64,000 bases of DNA, from the NCBI GenBank assembly GCA_019634975.1, contig JAHCAI010000004.1:109979-173978 (forward strand). Reading direction: 5' to 3'. The stretch comes from Burkholderiales bacterium (GTDB lineage: Bacteria; Pseudomonadota; Gammaproteobacteria; Burkholderiales; SG8-41). Positions 32,941-42,434 of the stretch are shown here, in pieces. Position numbers and translations under genes: made by a program. The stretch's first letter is position 1, and the number at the start of each line of letters is the position of its first letter. Under the pieces are notes generated by a model. That model was not told where the DNA came from and searched no databases. It saw only the letters and a program-made list of their open reading frames with translations.

Positions 32941-34844
32941 GGCTGCGCGGTCAGTGTCCATGTCCCTCCTGCCGTTTGCCGGCAGATGCGCTGGGCAGTG
33001 ACCTCATCGTAGATCAACCGCAGTATCTGGATGCCGTTTTGTTGTTGCCGGATATCCAGTTGGACATGGTCGGGGCGAGGTGTGTTCATCAGGGCATCGT
33101 AAGCCTGTCCGTGACTGGTCCGGTCAATCACCAGCCAGCGGAAGCCACCGGCAGCCAGTGCATCCCAGGATAAGCCCTTTCCGGCGCCACTGAATCGTGC
33201 CATCGCGTATTCGCCGCCCCGATCCTTGCATTGCAGAAGGTCATCGCGCATCCAGTAAGTGTAATAGCCGAGCGTGTAGACCCGGTCACCGGGCATAGCC
33301 TCTGCATTCAGCTGCTGCAATGGCGCGCAGTGGATGCTGGCGAGTGCGCAGGGTCCTGACCCGCGGCCGAGCAATTGTCTGGCGCTTTCGGCTGCTGCGG
33401 GCAACACCGGATAGGAAAAAATCGCCAGCGCCCCCAGAGCTACGGCGTAAATGGCCGCCCCCAGCAATTTGGGCGCGCATTGGTTATCGAGCATGTGTTC
33501 GGCAGCGCGCGCGGCCAGCGGGTAAAACAGCAGCAGCACCGCCAGCAGGTATCGCGGCGCGATGATCGAGGGGCGCAGCACAATCCACACCAGCATTCCA
33601 GCCAGGCCGGCGAGGCAAAGCTGGAACAGCACACTGTCCCGGAGTTGCTCTGGCCGCGGCAGCCACCATAAAAGTGGCAGCAGGGTCAGCCAGAGAAAAC
33701 TCAGGTTGCCGCCTTGCATCGGATAGCGACCGAAAGTGAGCGCGAAGGGGTATGTGGCGATGATCCATTGAACGACATTGGGCGCGAACCAGACTTGCTG
33801 CAGCCAGTTCTGATCGGAAGATCCGCCGAGAAATGGCGCCAGCGGCGCGGCAAACATCGCCCAGTTCTTGACCAGATGGGGAATTGTTGCCACCGCAGCC
33901 GCGCAACCGACGATGAGAGTCGCGCGGAAGCGTGGAATGTCCGCCTTGCAATGTGGCCACCAGAGGAGCACCAGCATCGCCGGTGCCAGCGAGATCGCAT
34001 AAGAAAACTTTGCGACCACCGCAAACCCCGCGGCCAGCCCGGCAAGCACGAGGGCAGACTTGCCGGTGCGTGTTGTTCGAGCGGCCAGCGTCCAGTAAAC
34101 GGCGAGCAGCCCCAGCGCGGCGGCAAACAGATCCACTTTGCCATCCCAGATGTGGTGGGTGTAGGCCGTAGTTGTGAACAGCATGACCAGTAACAGCAGG
34201 CTGCCGCGGCTGCCGAGGCCCGCCAACCGCCCGATTGCCAGCAACAGGCCGGCCCCGGCTATCGCAAGCGGCCAGACAAACAGCTTGGCCGCGGGTACGC
34301 CAGACAGGGCGATCAATGCTGCGAAATGCGGCTCACCGATCATGCCGATCGAGGAAAAAGTCTCGTAAAGTCCGGGCATGGGTTCGAGGCGCCCGCTTGC
34401 GGCAATGATGCGCGCGTAGGTCATGTAGAACGCTTCAGCATCACCGAACGGGGGTTTGATCCAGGCGGCGACGGCAAATGCCAGCACCAACAGGGCGGTG
34501 GAAACAGTCAGTAACCGCGGCAGCGGCGTCTCTGTAAGCCACCAGCCCAGTAGAGCGATCAACGGTTGCCGGGCGAGCCGGCTAACCCCGACCGGTTGCA
34601 CCAGCAATACCGCAAGCATGATCATTATCATCAGCCAGATCGGCAGGGGTTTAAGCCATCCCACAAGCCCGAACAGCAGCCAGATCGAGGCGAGCAGGGC
34701 CTGTCCCAGAACTACCGCTGTCGACAGCAGGGGCGCAGCCATCATGCTGACCGTGGTGTGCAGGATGCCGAGCATGCGCAGGGCAAGCAGCCCCGTCCCT
34801 GCGCAAGCCGCGGTGTAAATCAAGGTGATGAATATTCCGCTCAT
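32937..34844 (-). CDS. Large polytopic membrane protein, GT39/GT-C-like
   Basis: The 635-residue protein has about twelve or more hydrophobic segments and a C-terminal soluble domain of about 120 residues (from QLLGRGSGPCALAS). Features recalling GT-C transferases are the acidic first large loop KPPFGDAEAFYMTYAR (about residue 128) and RPSIIAPRYLLAVLLLFYPLA, similar to the GT39 motif with arginine before the late helix. It would act in the periplasm on a polyprenyl-linked sugar. The family call is tentative; it could also be an uncharacterised polysaccharide membrane protein. ATG 34844 is favoured because upstream codons are cysteine-rich and unlike a protein. Confidence 0.6.
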   Translation of the reverse strand: MSGIFITLIYTAACAGTGLLALRMLGILHTTVSMMAAPLLSTAVVLGQALLASIWLLFGLVGWLKPLPIWLMIMIMLAVLLVQPVGVSRLARQPLIALLGWWLTETPLPRLLTVSTALLVLAFAVAAWIKPPFGDAEAFYMTYARIIAASGRLEPMPGLYETFSSIGMIGEPHFAALIALSGVPAAKLFVWPLAIAGAGLLLAIGRLAGLGSRGSLLLLVMLFTTTAYTHHIWDGKVDLFAAALGLLAVYWTLAARTTRTGKSALVLAGLAAGFAVVAKFSYAISLAPAMLVLLWWPHCKADIPRFRATLIVGCAAAVATIPHLVKNWAMFAAPLAPFLGGSSDQNWLQQVWFAPNVVQWIIATYPFALTFGRYPMQGGNLSFLWLTLLPLLWWLPRPEQLRDSVLFQLCLAGLAGMLVWIVLRPSIIAPRYLLAVLLLFYPLAARAAEHMLDNQCAPKLLGAAIYAVALGALAIFSYPVLPAAAESARQLLGRGSGPCALASIHCAPLQQLNAEAMPGDRVYTLGYYTYWMRDDLLQCKDRGGEYAMARFSGAGKGLSWDALAAGGFRWLVIDRTSHGQAYDALMNTPRPDHVQLDIRQQQNGIQILRLIYDEVTAQRICRQTAGGTWTLTAQP

Positions 34845-34875
34845 CGCTGGAAAGTTCGAACAGGGAGCAGGTATC

Positions 34876-35070
34876 TCAATATAGGGACGGCGCCTGGAAC
34901 AGCGGCAACAGGATGTCGCGCAAGCCCAGCAGCAGTCCCGGCAAGGCAGCTGCCAATGCGCCATCAGGTGACAGCGAGACCAATACAAATGTCAGCATCA
35001 CCGTCAGCATCCAAGCCACCAGCATCAACTGCGCGACAAGGGACGGATATGTCCTGCGATGGTGCTGCAT
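34876..35070 (-). CDS. Small two-helix membrane protein of unknown function
   Basis: The 64-residue product starts MQHHRRTYPSLVAQLMLVAW and has two hydrophobic stretches (about residues 9-33 and 37-58) separated by a short polar turn. Its ATG overlaps the stop of the YbhN-like gene by one base (TGATG), and the next gene starts 31 bases after its stop, so coupling and position argue that it is real. No family recognised. It may be a subunit or accessory factor of one of the flanking membrane proteins. Confidence 0.6.
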   Translation of the reverse strand: MQHHRRTYPSLVAQLMLVAWMLTVMLTFVLVSLSPDGALAAALPGLLLGLRDILLPLFQAPSLY

Positions 35071-36062
35071 CAGCGTGTCCCTTCCAATGTGTCGGTGTCG
35101 GGTGTGGCGACTATCCGCGGCCAACCCCGCCAAGCCAGGCAGCCCACGCCAATCAGGCTCGAGCCTAGGAGCAGGATCGCGTGCAGTACCACTATGAATC
35201 CGAGGGCTGCTCCTCCGGCTACGCCCAGCACCGCGAGTGCATTCAGGCCAAAGAACTCGAAAGTGCCAATGTAGCCGGGAGACGATGGCACCATTGTTCC
35301 GAAAAGGATCATCAGCATGATGAACAGCAGGTCGGCCGGTCCGATGTCCAGGCCGAAGGCGCAGGCGACTGCGTACATCACACCGATTTCAAGCGCCCAT
35401 ATCACTGCGCTGCAGCCAATAAAGTAAACCACCCGCGCTGGCGACATCAACCCGGTGAAACCGATCGAGACCTGGCGGACAACGTGTTCGAATCGGACGA
35501 ACAGCGGGCGCGGTGAAGGACCGGCGAGCAGTGCTATCCGGCGCGCGACACTCTCGCCGATGAGACCTACTGTGACGATGAACGCGGTTGCGCACAGCGC
35601 GATCACGGCGACTACCAATCCTGCCTTGCGTGCCCACTCCGGAACAGGATAGGTCAGTAGAAGCACCGCGAGAAGGCCGATCGCGATCAGCAGATCTGCG
35701 GCTTTTTCAACAATGACCGTCGCAAGAATCCGGCTTTTGGAGAGCGCGGCAATTTTCCCGAGCAGATAGATCTTGACGAATTCACCGCCGCGCGCAGGCA
35801 GTATGTTGTTGAACAGGTTGCCGATCATCATCACGGAAAAAAAATCGCTAAGGGCGGCCCGCTGGCCGGTCGCATAAAGCATGCGCCAGCGTATGGCCCG
35901 CAGCAGGAAATTGATCATCAAAACAGCAGGGATCGGCAGGAGATAGACGTAACTTGCGGACCTGACATGCGGCAGCATTTCACCGAAATCGTACTTGGTA
36001 ACCAGCCATACCAAGGCGGCCAGACTTACAACGAGCCCGATAATGTTGCCCAGCTTTTTCAT
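35070..36062 (-). CDS. YbhN/LPG-synthase-like flippase-type membrane protein (UPF0104)
   Basis: The 330-residue protein has about eight helices and the signature segments of the lysylphosphatidylglycerol-synthase membrane region: NFLLRAIRWRMLYATG, NLFNNILPARGGEFVKIYLL, ATVIVEKAADLL and GTMVPSSPGYIGTFEFFG. Members such as YbhN/AglD are thought to move or use lipid-linked substrates and are common in glycan clusters. No soluble catalytic domain is present. It overlaps the upstream glycosyltransferase gene by 4 bases. Confidence 0.85.
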   Translation of the reverse strand: MKKLGNIIGLVVSLAALVWLVTKYDFGEMLPHVRSASYVYLLPIPAVLMINFLLRAIRWRMLYATGQRAALSDFFSVMMIGNLFNNILPARGGEFVKIYLLGKIAALSKSRILATVIVEKAADLLIAIGLLAVLLLTYPVPEWARKAGLVVAVIALCATAFIVTVGLIGESVARRIALLAGPSPRPLFVRFEHVVRQVSIGFTGLMSPARVVYFIGCSAVIWALEIGVMYAVACAFGLDIGPADLLFIMLMILFGTMVPSSPGYIGTFEFFGLNALAVLGVAGGAALGFIVVLHAILLLGSSLIGVGCLAWRGWPRIVATPDTDTLEGTR

Positions 36063-37240
36063 GCCGGCTTGACCTCGGCTGCCAGCAAGGAACCGAACAG
36101 TCGCTCGAAGTCGGCTGACACCTTGTCCCAGTTCAGATTGGTGGTGACGAAGGTGCGGCCACCCCCGCCAACCTTGCGACGCAAAGCTGAATCCTCAAGT
36201 AGCTTGCGTATGCTGTCTGCGATGAGATCCGGCGACAGTTTTTCGATGAGAACGGCGTCCTCGCCATTTCTGAGCTGTGCCGTGCCCAGCAGGTCGGGAT
36301 AGGCATTGACCACGGTGGGCACGCCCATCAACATGGATTCTATGGTTGCAGTGCCCAAACCGATGTAGCGCCCGGTAAGTGATGAAAAAAAGAGATCACT
36401 TTCCCGGAGTGACTGCAGCACGACCGAGTGCGGCTGTTCTCCGGTAAACGTGACTCGATCTCCGAGGCCATGCTCGGCCACATACCTTGGCGCGGCATCG
36501 TGGTAGACGTGACCGATGATTTTCAGCTTGAGTGCCGGAAAATCCGGCGCCAGTTTCCGGAATGCCTGCACCAACGCAAGGAAATCGCGCTGCGCTATGA
36601 CGGCGCCAACCCCCAGAATCTGGTTGTGGACCTCGTAGCTGTGGGTATGTTCGAGAAAAGCCTCGGGTGACCCGTTGACGCCGTAATTGATGGTTACAGA
36701 CTTTCCACTGACCTTTGCTCCGTGCACGTCGTGTAGATAGCGCAGTATTTCATTATCCCATGAAACGATGCTGTCGCAGAAAGGAAAAACCATCCTGCCG
36801 CAGATCAGGCGGTCAAGCATGTTCAGAATGCGGTGTTTGCCCGGACCGGGCGACTGCAACTGAGTGCCGACTGAGCAGACCAGTGGAATGCCGTTTCTGT
36901 ACGCGGCATGGATCGCCGGAAACGCGATATCCAGGTAGTGGTTGACCAGCAGTACGACCTCGGCTCCGGTTTCACGGGCAATCCGGGATAAACGGGAGTA
37001 ATTCGACGGAAAGCAGGAGCTGATGCGGAAATGCTTGAAAAAGTTGCGCAGTGGAAAATGCAACGCAGGCAGCCGGATAACGGGAAACCGGCGATGGTCA
37101 TCAATTTCCTCTTCATTGTGCAGCGTGACTACCGTGACCGAGTGTCCGCGTGCGGCAAGCGCTGCGGCAAGGTTGTCGGAGTAATAAGAGGTGCCGGTTC
37201 TGATCGGGGGAAACATGGCGGTCACGATCAGGATTTTCAT
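36059..37240 (-). CDS. GT4-family glycosyltransferase
   Basis: The 393-residue GT-B protein starts MKILIVTAMFPPIRTGTSYYSDNL (glycine-threonine acceptor loop), with QILGVGAVIAQRDFLALVQA at the domain boundary (about residue 210) and GLGTATIESMLMGVPTVVNAYPD carrying the nucleotide-binding glutamate. Probable repeat-unit transferase. Its end overlaps the YbhN-like gene; 61 untranslated bases precede its start. Confidence 0.83.
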   Translation of the reverse strand: MKILIVTAMFPPIRTGTSYYSDNLAAALAARGHSVTVVTLHNEEEIDDHRRFPVIRLPALHFPLRNFFKHFRISSCFPSNYSRLSRIARETGAEVVLLVNHYLDIAFPAIHAAYRNGIPLVCSVGTQLQSPGPGKHRILNMLDRLICGRMVFPFCDSIVSWDNEILRYLHDVHGAKVSGKSVTINYGVNGSPEAFLEHTHSYEVHNQILGVGAVIAQRDFLALVQAFRKLAPDFPALKLKIIGHVYHDAAPRYVAEHGLGDRVTFTGEQPHSVVLQSLRESDLFFSSLTGRYIGLGTATIESMLMGVPTVVNAYPDLLGTAQLRNGEDAVLIEKLSPDLIADSIRKLLEDSALRRKVGGGGRTFVTTNLNWDKVSADFERLFGSLLAAEVKPA

Positions 37241-37301
37241 GATGCCGATGCCGGGTATTCGCTGCCGGAGCGTATGAGTTGGCAGTGCCCCAACGCAGAA
37301 A

Positions 37302-37964
37302 TCATGAGCTGGTCGTATTCCGGCGGAGTGCCGCTGCTGGATTGCCGGCGACTACAGTGTCTGGCGGTACGTCCCGGATGACTGCCGCACCAAGGCCTAT
37401 CAATGCACGGTCGCCGACGGCCAGGTCGTGGGTCAGCGAGGCGCCGGCGCCGATATAACAGGCCTTGCCGATGCTGACGCGGCCCGAGACATTGACGCCG
37501 CTGGTAATGATGCTGAAGTCATCGACCGTAGCGTGATGATTCAATACACAGTTGGCCAGCACAGTGACATGGCGGCCGAGCCGGACACCGGCCATGATTA
37601 CGGTGTTAGGGTATACGATGCAGCCTTCGCCGATTTGCGCATCCCCCGCGACGAAGGCACTGGGAGCAATCAGAGTTTCGAATCGCAGGTTCAGCAATCC
37701 TTTGGCGCGCAGCAGATTTTCACGGCCCACATAGCTGCGGGGGCTGCCGAGACAGTCCACGAGCGTTGCTCCTGCGGGAACTGATGAAGGTGTGAGCGGC
37801 CCGAGTACGGGCAGGCCGTGACTCACGCCGCCTGCCAGACCAGGGTTGTCGTCGAGTACGCCGATGCAGCGGTAGCGCGACGTGACCCTGTTAATCGCAT
37901 CAACGATGGCAAGGACGTCAGCGCAAGTGCCTCCGGCACCGACCATGACCAGGCCGGCGGTCAT
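37302..37964 (-). CDS. NeuD/PglD-family acyltransferase (left-handed beta-helix)
   Basis: The 220-residue protein has an N-terminal Rossmann-like sugar-nucleotide domain (GLVMVGAGGTCADVLAIVDA) and a C-terminal hexapeptide-repeat beta-helix (from FVAGDAQIGEGCIVYPNTVI to IGKACYIGAGASLTHDLAVG), ending GNPAAALRR. NeuD/PglD proteins acetylate sialic acids or UDP-4-amino sugars. ATG 37964 has GGGGGAA just upstream, which sets the start. The acceptor is not readable; the neighbouring epimerase may supply it. Confidence 0.83.
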   Translation of the reverse strand: MTAGLVMVGAGGTCADVLAIVDAINRVTSRYRCIGVLDDNPGLAGGVSHGLPVLGPLTPSSVPAGATLVDCLGSPRSYVGRENLLRAKGLLNLRFETLIAPSAFVAGDAQIGEGCIVYPNTVIMAGVRLGRHVTVLANCVLNHHATVDDFSIITSGVNVSGRVSIGKACYIGAGASLTHDLAVGDRALIGLGAAVIRDVPPDTVVAGNPAAALRRNTTSS

Positions 37965-37989
37965 TGTTCCCCCGGTCTGCTGACTGCGG

Positions 37990-38949
37990 TCAAAGCGAAT
38001 TTTCCCGATACCATTTTGCGGTGCGCAGGATGCCTTCCTCAAGGTCAATCCGTGCCTTGAACCCAAGCAGCATTTCGGCCTTTTTCGTTTCCGGGATGCG
38101 CAGTTCAATGTCGGCTGACAACGCGTCTTTGAATACAATCTCGGAACGTGATTCCAGTACCCTGCAGACGGTTTCGGCCAGACCGAAAATGGTGGTAACC
38201 GCCCTTGCATTGCCGATATTGAAGGATTCGCCAACGGCCTTGGGGCTGTCGATGGAGCGCATCAAGCCGTCCACCATGTCGTCAACATAACACCAGGCCC
38301 GGATCTGGGTTCCATCGCCATAAATCGAGATCGGTTCATTGCGCAACGCCCGGCGAATGAATATCTGAATCGCCCCTTCGCCCGTTTGTCCCGGCCCGTA
38401 AACATTGAACGGCCTCAGCGTCACTGTGGGCAGATTGTACTCGCGGAAGTAGGCGTGCGCGAGATGCTCGCCAGCCAGTTTGCTCACGGCATAGACCCAT
38501 CGTGCTTCGCCGGCAGAGCCGGCCACCGCTTGGGTTTCTTCGCTGACGCGATAAGCCATGCTGCCGAACACCTCCGAAGTCGAGAACTCGATCACGCGGT
38601 CGCTTACCCCGGCTTCGTGCGCAGCACGCAGCACGTTGGCGGTACCTATCATGTTGACTTCCATGGTGAGTACCGGTGATTTGATCACGGTATCAATACC
38701 GGCAATGGCCGCGGCATGCACCACGATGTCCGCGCCTTTGACCGCGGATCGGATTGCCGACGGATCAAGAATATCGCCGCGCACCAGGGTGACGTTGGGG
38801 AGTTTGTCGACCCCGGTATGCTGGATCGTGTTGCGGGCCAGATTGTCGAACAGCACGATTTTGTTCTTGTCTGCCAACCGGCCGGCCAGAGTGGAGCCGA
38901 TGAAGCCGGCCCCGCCAGTGATGACTATGCGCTTACCGACAATTCCCAT
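37990..38949 (-). CDS. NAD-dependent nucleotide-sugar epimerase/dehydratase
   Basis: The 319-residue extended SDR has [20 protein letters not shown] (NAD loop), [21 protein letters not shown] (catalytic Ser/Thr), the YAVSK pair and [19 protein letters not shown]. The DIR-like segment suggests UDP-glucose/UDP-GlcNAc 4-epimerase-like enzymes, or a decarboxylase of the UXS kind, but the reaction cannot be fixed. AAAGGATTT precedes the ATG. It starts a new block after a 68-base gap from the AT-richer cassette. Confidence 0.8.
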   Translation of the reverse strand: MGIVGKRIVITGGAGFIGSTLAGRLADKNKIVLFDNLARNTIQHTGVDKLPNVTLVRGDILDPSAIRSAVKGADIVVHAAAIAGIDTVIKSPVLTMEVNMIGTANVLRAAHEAGVSDRVIEFSTSEVFGSMAYRVSEETQAVAGSAGEARWVYAVSKLAGEHLAHAYFREYNLPTVTLRPFNVYGPGQTGEGAIQIFIRRALRNEPISIYGDGTQIRAWCYVDDMVDGLMRSIDSPKAVGESFNIGNARAVTTIFGLAETVCRVLESRSEIVFKDALSADIELRIPETKKAEMLLGFKARIDLEEGILRTAKWYRENSL

Positions 38950-39017
38950 GGAAATCCTTTGATTGAGTCAGTTTAGTGGCCGACATACGATGCCGGATAG
39001 AAAAATTGCAGTGTGAA

Positions 39018-40454
39018 TTACCGCCGGCGTCGCAGTAAAGCCATACGATCGTTCCCATCCAGGCCGAATCGATAAGCGAAAAAGGTACTCAATAGCAAAA
39101 GCCCTAGCTTAATAATCACTGCCGTAGATTCCCAACCGACGTCGGCTGGCGGCCATTTAAGCCCCATGATTACGAGAACTATCACCATCCCAAGGGAAAC
39201 AGCGATTTTAGTGCCTTGATAAGTCACTTTAAACCATTGGAGTCCAAGTAATACATATCCCGCGAATACAACAGCGGGTGCAACGGTCGCCGACAACGCT
39301 GCGCCAGATAGACCTAGCCAAGGAGTAAGTGTGAGCGACAGAATGAGATTAACCAGTGCACCGGTTACGTTTAACAAGGCGACATGCCCTGTCCGCCCGC
39401 TAAGAAATAGTCCAGGTGCAAATACATATAATGTCGATAACATCGCCCCCAAGGTTAAAAGCGGAAGTATGGTACTGCCTGTGTGAAAAGAGGGGCCTGT
39501 AAGCGTTGTGATTATTTCGGATGCGAACAGCGAGATGGTGCCGACCAGTGGCACCATTGCAACCAGATACCATCGACAAATGTTTGCCAACTTGTCAGCA
39601 GTTCCAGGTTCACGCCAGTGCCGAAACACCAGTGGAGCGAGGGCGACCTGAAGGCCCACGGCTAGGATTGATACCACCGACGCAAATCGGGCTGTAACGC
39701 CATAGATTCCCAGTGCATCAAGTCCTAGGACTTCGCGCACGACTATACGATCGATAAACATATTGCCGAATACCGCCATACCTGACAGAACCAACGGCAA
39801 CGAGTACCTCAGCATCGTGATCAGGCGGCTCAGGTCAAACGCTCGAGAGAGTAGCCCCCGAGCCCCTAGCAGTGACACAGTGCCGCCCAATGTGGCCCCC
39901 ACCAGCTGACCCCAGAACACACCAGCCACACCCATGCCTTGTGCCGTTACTAACCAGATGCCTACTCCAGCGCTACCAAGCATGTAGGCCAGACCTGCAA
40001 TCAGGTAAGAGCCAGGACGAAGTTGCCAGCGCAGCAAATCCTGCACGATTACAAAAACCCCGTTGACGGCTATCGCGCAAGCGGCCAGCGTTAGGGCATG
40101 CGGGGTCGCCTGATCGACAAGCAGCAAGTTGCTCAACTCCACTTGAAACACAGCAACGAGCAATGCAAATACCCCGTATGCGATGCTAGCGAAGATCAGG
40201 GCGGTGGTCGCGAATGCTCGTCGGTCGTGTTCAGTTGTGGCATCGGCAACGTAGCGTGCCATGCCTTGGGATATCTCCAGTGCCACGGTTAGGTTAATGA
40301 GCGCACCGGCGATGGCGACCGTTTCTACTACCCCGTACTCCCCTGTGCCCAGTACGCGCGAGTACACGGGGATCAGGAATATCTGCAGACCTCGGATAAG
40401 TAGCGTGGACAGACCGTAGAGAACCGTATCCCTTCCGAGTCGCTGAAGCCCCAT
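39018..40454 (-). CDS. wzx: Wzx-type polysaccharide flippase (MOP superfamily)
   Basis: Wzx moves undecaprenyl-diphosphate-linked repeat units to the periplasm. The 478-residue protein has about 12-14 helices, with the family features GLSTLLIRGLQIFLIPVYSRVLGTGEYGVV at the start (shown here by position 14-43), DLLRWQLRPGSYLIAGL and LGLDALGIYGVTARFAS in mid-protein. It is the last gene of the AT-richer cassette. A second flippase-like domain occurs in the fusion protein at 27.8-30.2 kb, so this one may serve a different unit. Confidence 0.9.
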   Translation of the reverse strand: MGLQRLGRDTVLYGLSTLLIRGLQIFLIPVYSRVLGTGEYGVVETVAIAGALINLTVALEISQGMARYVADATTEHDRRAFATTALIFASIAYGVFALLVAVFQVELSNLLLVDQATPHALTLAACAIAVNGVFVIVQDLLRWQLRPGSYLIAGLAYMLGSAGVGIWLVTAQGMGVAGVFWGQLVGATLGGTVSLLGARGLLSRAFDLSRLITMLRYSLPLVLSGMAVFGNMFIDRIVVREVLGLDALGIYGVTARFASVVSILAVGLQVALAPLVFRHWREPGTADKLANICRWYLVAMVPLVGTISLFASEIITTLTGPSFHTGSTILPLLTLGAMLSTLYVFAPGLFLSGRTGHVALLNVTGALVNLILSLTLTPWLGLSGAALSATVAPAVVFAGYVLLGLQWFKVTYQGTKIAVSLGMVIVLVIMGLKWPPADVGWESTAVIIKLGLLLLSTFFAYRFGLDGNDRMALLRRRR

Positions 40455-40464
40455 GGTTAAGTGC

Positions 40465-41820
40465 TCAACTTTGACCCTCGCGCACGAACGCCATCAGCAT
40501 TTCACGCAGTTCAGGGTTGTGATCGAGTTGAAGCGCTTGCTCACCGTGGCGCGAGACGATCGCCCGCACAATCGCGCGAATCCGGTCAGCCGAAATACCG
40601 CCGCCCAGGTGGTAAAGATTTCGGTAGGGATCATTCCACCACGTTTGCGGCGCACTGCCGTCGAGCAGCCGGAGATACTTGGCGGCCACGCTGCTAGGTG
40701 ACCATGAGTCAAGTACGAACTGGCACATGCGCTCGCCGACTTGCGCACGGTAGATAGGGTCCAGGACAAGTCGTTCGATTGTGGCCTGCATCTGATCTGG
40801 CGTCGTAAAGCAGGTGGGAGGGATCGTTTCCTCGGGCATGTCCCGCTGTACGAAAGCTGCGTAATAACCGCCCATGACTACCGGCTTACCAAAGCGCGCT
40901 GCCTCAGTAGCAAAACCTGCCATCGGTGTGTCAGCCCATTGGCCGTCCACCACGAAGTCGCATGCCTTCAACTCATCCAGTACGCGCAGATGAGGTTGTC
41001 CAGTCATTACGATGAAATCAATTGGCAGGCCCCTCTGGATCAGTTCCTCGATCAGGCCCCGTGTAATAAGTGTGCCTCGCCCCACCATATCTGATGTCGC
41101 ATGTAGGATGCGGACCCGGCCGTCGGGGGCGCGTGGTATCGGCAAATTTGTGTTCTGGGGTGGTGAAAACGGGATACCTATCACTGCAAAGTTGACGAAA
41201 GGTTTCTCAAGCAATTGCGCAAAGCCGGGACCGCAAATCACCACTTCGGCATGGCGTTCGATCCAGCGCACATCTCTGCGGCGCGCGCGGGTAGTTGAAA
41301 CATAGGCATCAACAAATTCGTCGTCGAGGGCCGGGGGCGTCACATCGCTTTGACGTGATCTGGCATGGCGCTCTTGGTAAAACGAGCCATCGAGATAGGC
41401 TGGCCGGGAGTCTGTGCCATGCAGAACGTAGATCACCCTTCGTCCGAATAAGCGTAGCAAAGGAAGATCCCAGAACCGGAAAAAGCTCGAGCCACCGCCC
41501 ATAATGAAGACATCGAATTGGCGTAAGGCCCACAAGAACAGGATGACGCGGGACGCGAGAACCGGGATTAGCCACGCCCTGCGTCGCCATCGTGCGGCTT
41601 CTGGTACCGCCACACGTCGCTTGACGAAGAACCGGGCAACTCGAGCAGGCCAACCCATGTCGGCTGACTCTTCATAAGAAAATCTGTGCGCCTGAATGGG
41701 AATGTGTACGCACTCGATACCTAGCTCGGCAAACCCCTTCCGCAGCTGCGCATAGTAGCCAGACACCTCTGTTAAGCCGAGAAAGATGCGTGGTGTACGA
41801 TCGCGCCGATTTGTGTTCAT
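40465..41820 (-). CDS. Putative GT4-like glycosyltransferase
   Basis: The 451-residue cytoplasmic protein has no clear N-terminal glycine loop, but shows a GT-B-like second half: RVRILHATSDMVGRGTLITRGLIEEL (about residues 236-261), DFVVDGQWADTPMAGFATEAARFGKPVVMGG with a conserved-looking glutamate, and a TWWNDPYRNLYHLGG tail. I assign it to the GT4-like glycosyltransferases with moderate confidence; substrate unknown. It overlaps the acyltransferase gene by 4 bases and precedes wzx. Confidence 0.65.
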   Translation of the reverse strand: MNTNRRDRTPRIFLGLTEVSGYYAQLRKGFAELGIECVHIPIQAHRFSYEESADMGWPARVARFFVKRRVAVPEAARWRRRAWLIPVLASRVILFLWALRQFDVFIMGGGSSFFRFWDLPLLRLFGRRVIYVLHGTDSRPAYLDGSFYQERHARSRQSDVTPPALDDEFVDAYVSTTRARRRDVRWIERHAEVVICGPGFAQLLEKPFVNFAVIGIPFSPPQNTNLPIPRAPDGRVRILHATSDMVGRGTLITRGLIEELIQRGLPIDFIVMTGQPHLRVLDELKACDFVVDGQWADTPMAGFATEAARFGKPVVMGGYYAAFVQRDMPEETIPPTCFTTPDQMQATIERLVLDPIYRAQVGERMCQFVLDSWSPSSVAAKYLRLLDGSAPQTWWNDPYRNLYHLGGGISADRIRAIVRAIVSRHGEQALQLDHNPELREMLMAFVREGQS

Positions 41821-42434
41821 TGCCCCTGTTTCATTCCCGAAGCAGGCGCTGACGTCGTCGGAACATTGTCCATCACTAGCTGTGCCCGGCCATCGGTATC
41901 AAGGAATGTTTCGCCGATACGGCGTGCCGGGACGCCGGCAACAATAGTGCAACTGGGAACATCCGATGTGACCACGGCGCCTGCACCAATTACGCAAGCG
42001 TCGCCGATGGTGACACCCTTAAGAATGACTGCGTGCGAACCGATGAAGCAGCGATTGCCGATGACTACCGGTGCGTATTCGTAGGATTGTTTGCCGCCGG
42101 AGAGGCACCAGTGAACCGTGTCGTGTGTAAGTATTTGTGCCCCCACCGACAATGAGCAGTGGCTACCGATGCGTATGCCAGCAGTGCCATCGAGTGAACA
42201 GAAGGGGCCAATCCATGTGTGCTCGCCAATCTCGACTTGCCCCGCAATACTCGTAGAGTTGTAGATGGTGATGCCGTCACGACCGCTCCAGTAACGGCCT
42301 CTTTCTTTCCAGTCGAATAGGTCTTCGTAGAATGGATTAATGCGGCGGTAAGTACTGTAGGTGTGTTCTCGCAACTTGCCATGAAGTGAGCGCAAAGTTT
42401 GCAAGAGGTGCTTTTCATCATTAGTCAGATCCAC
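41817..42434 (-). CDS. Hexapeptide-repeat O-acetyltransferase
   Basis: The 205-residue protein starts with a GTG at 42434 that has AAGGAGG seven to twelve bases upstream, the clearest ribosome-binding site in this stretch; it overlaps the preceding stop by 10 bases. The first 50 residues are helical, then a left-handed beta-helix begins (ITIYNSTSIAGQVEIGEHTW, GIRIGSHCSLSVGAQI, VVIGNRCFIGSHAVILKGVT, IGDACVIGAGAVVTSDV), ending CTIVAGVPARRIGE. Typical xenobiotic-type/sugar O-acetyltransferase; acceptor unknown. Confidence 0.82.
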   Translation of the reverse strand: MDLTNDEKHLLQTLRSLHGKLREHTYSTYRRINPFYEDLFDWKERGRYWSGRDGITIYNSTSIAGQVEIGEHTWIGPFCSLDGTAGIRIGSHCSLSVGAQILTHDTVHWCLSGGKQSYEYAPVVIGNRCFIGSHAVILKGVTIGDACVIGAGAVVTSDVPSCTIVAGVPARRIGETFLDTDGRAQLVMDNVPTTSAPASGMKQGQ

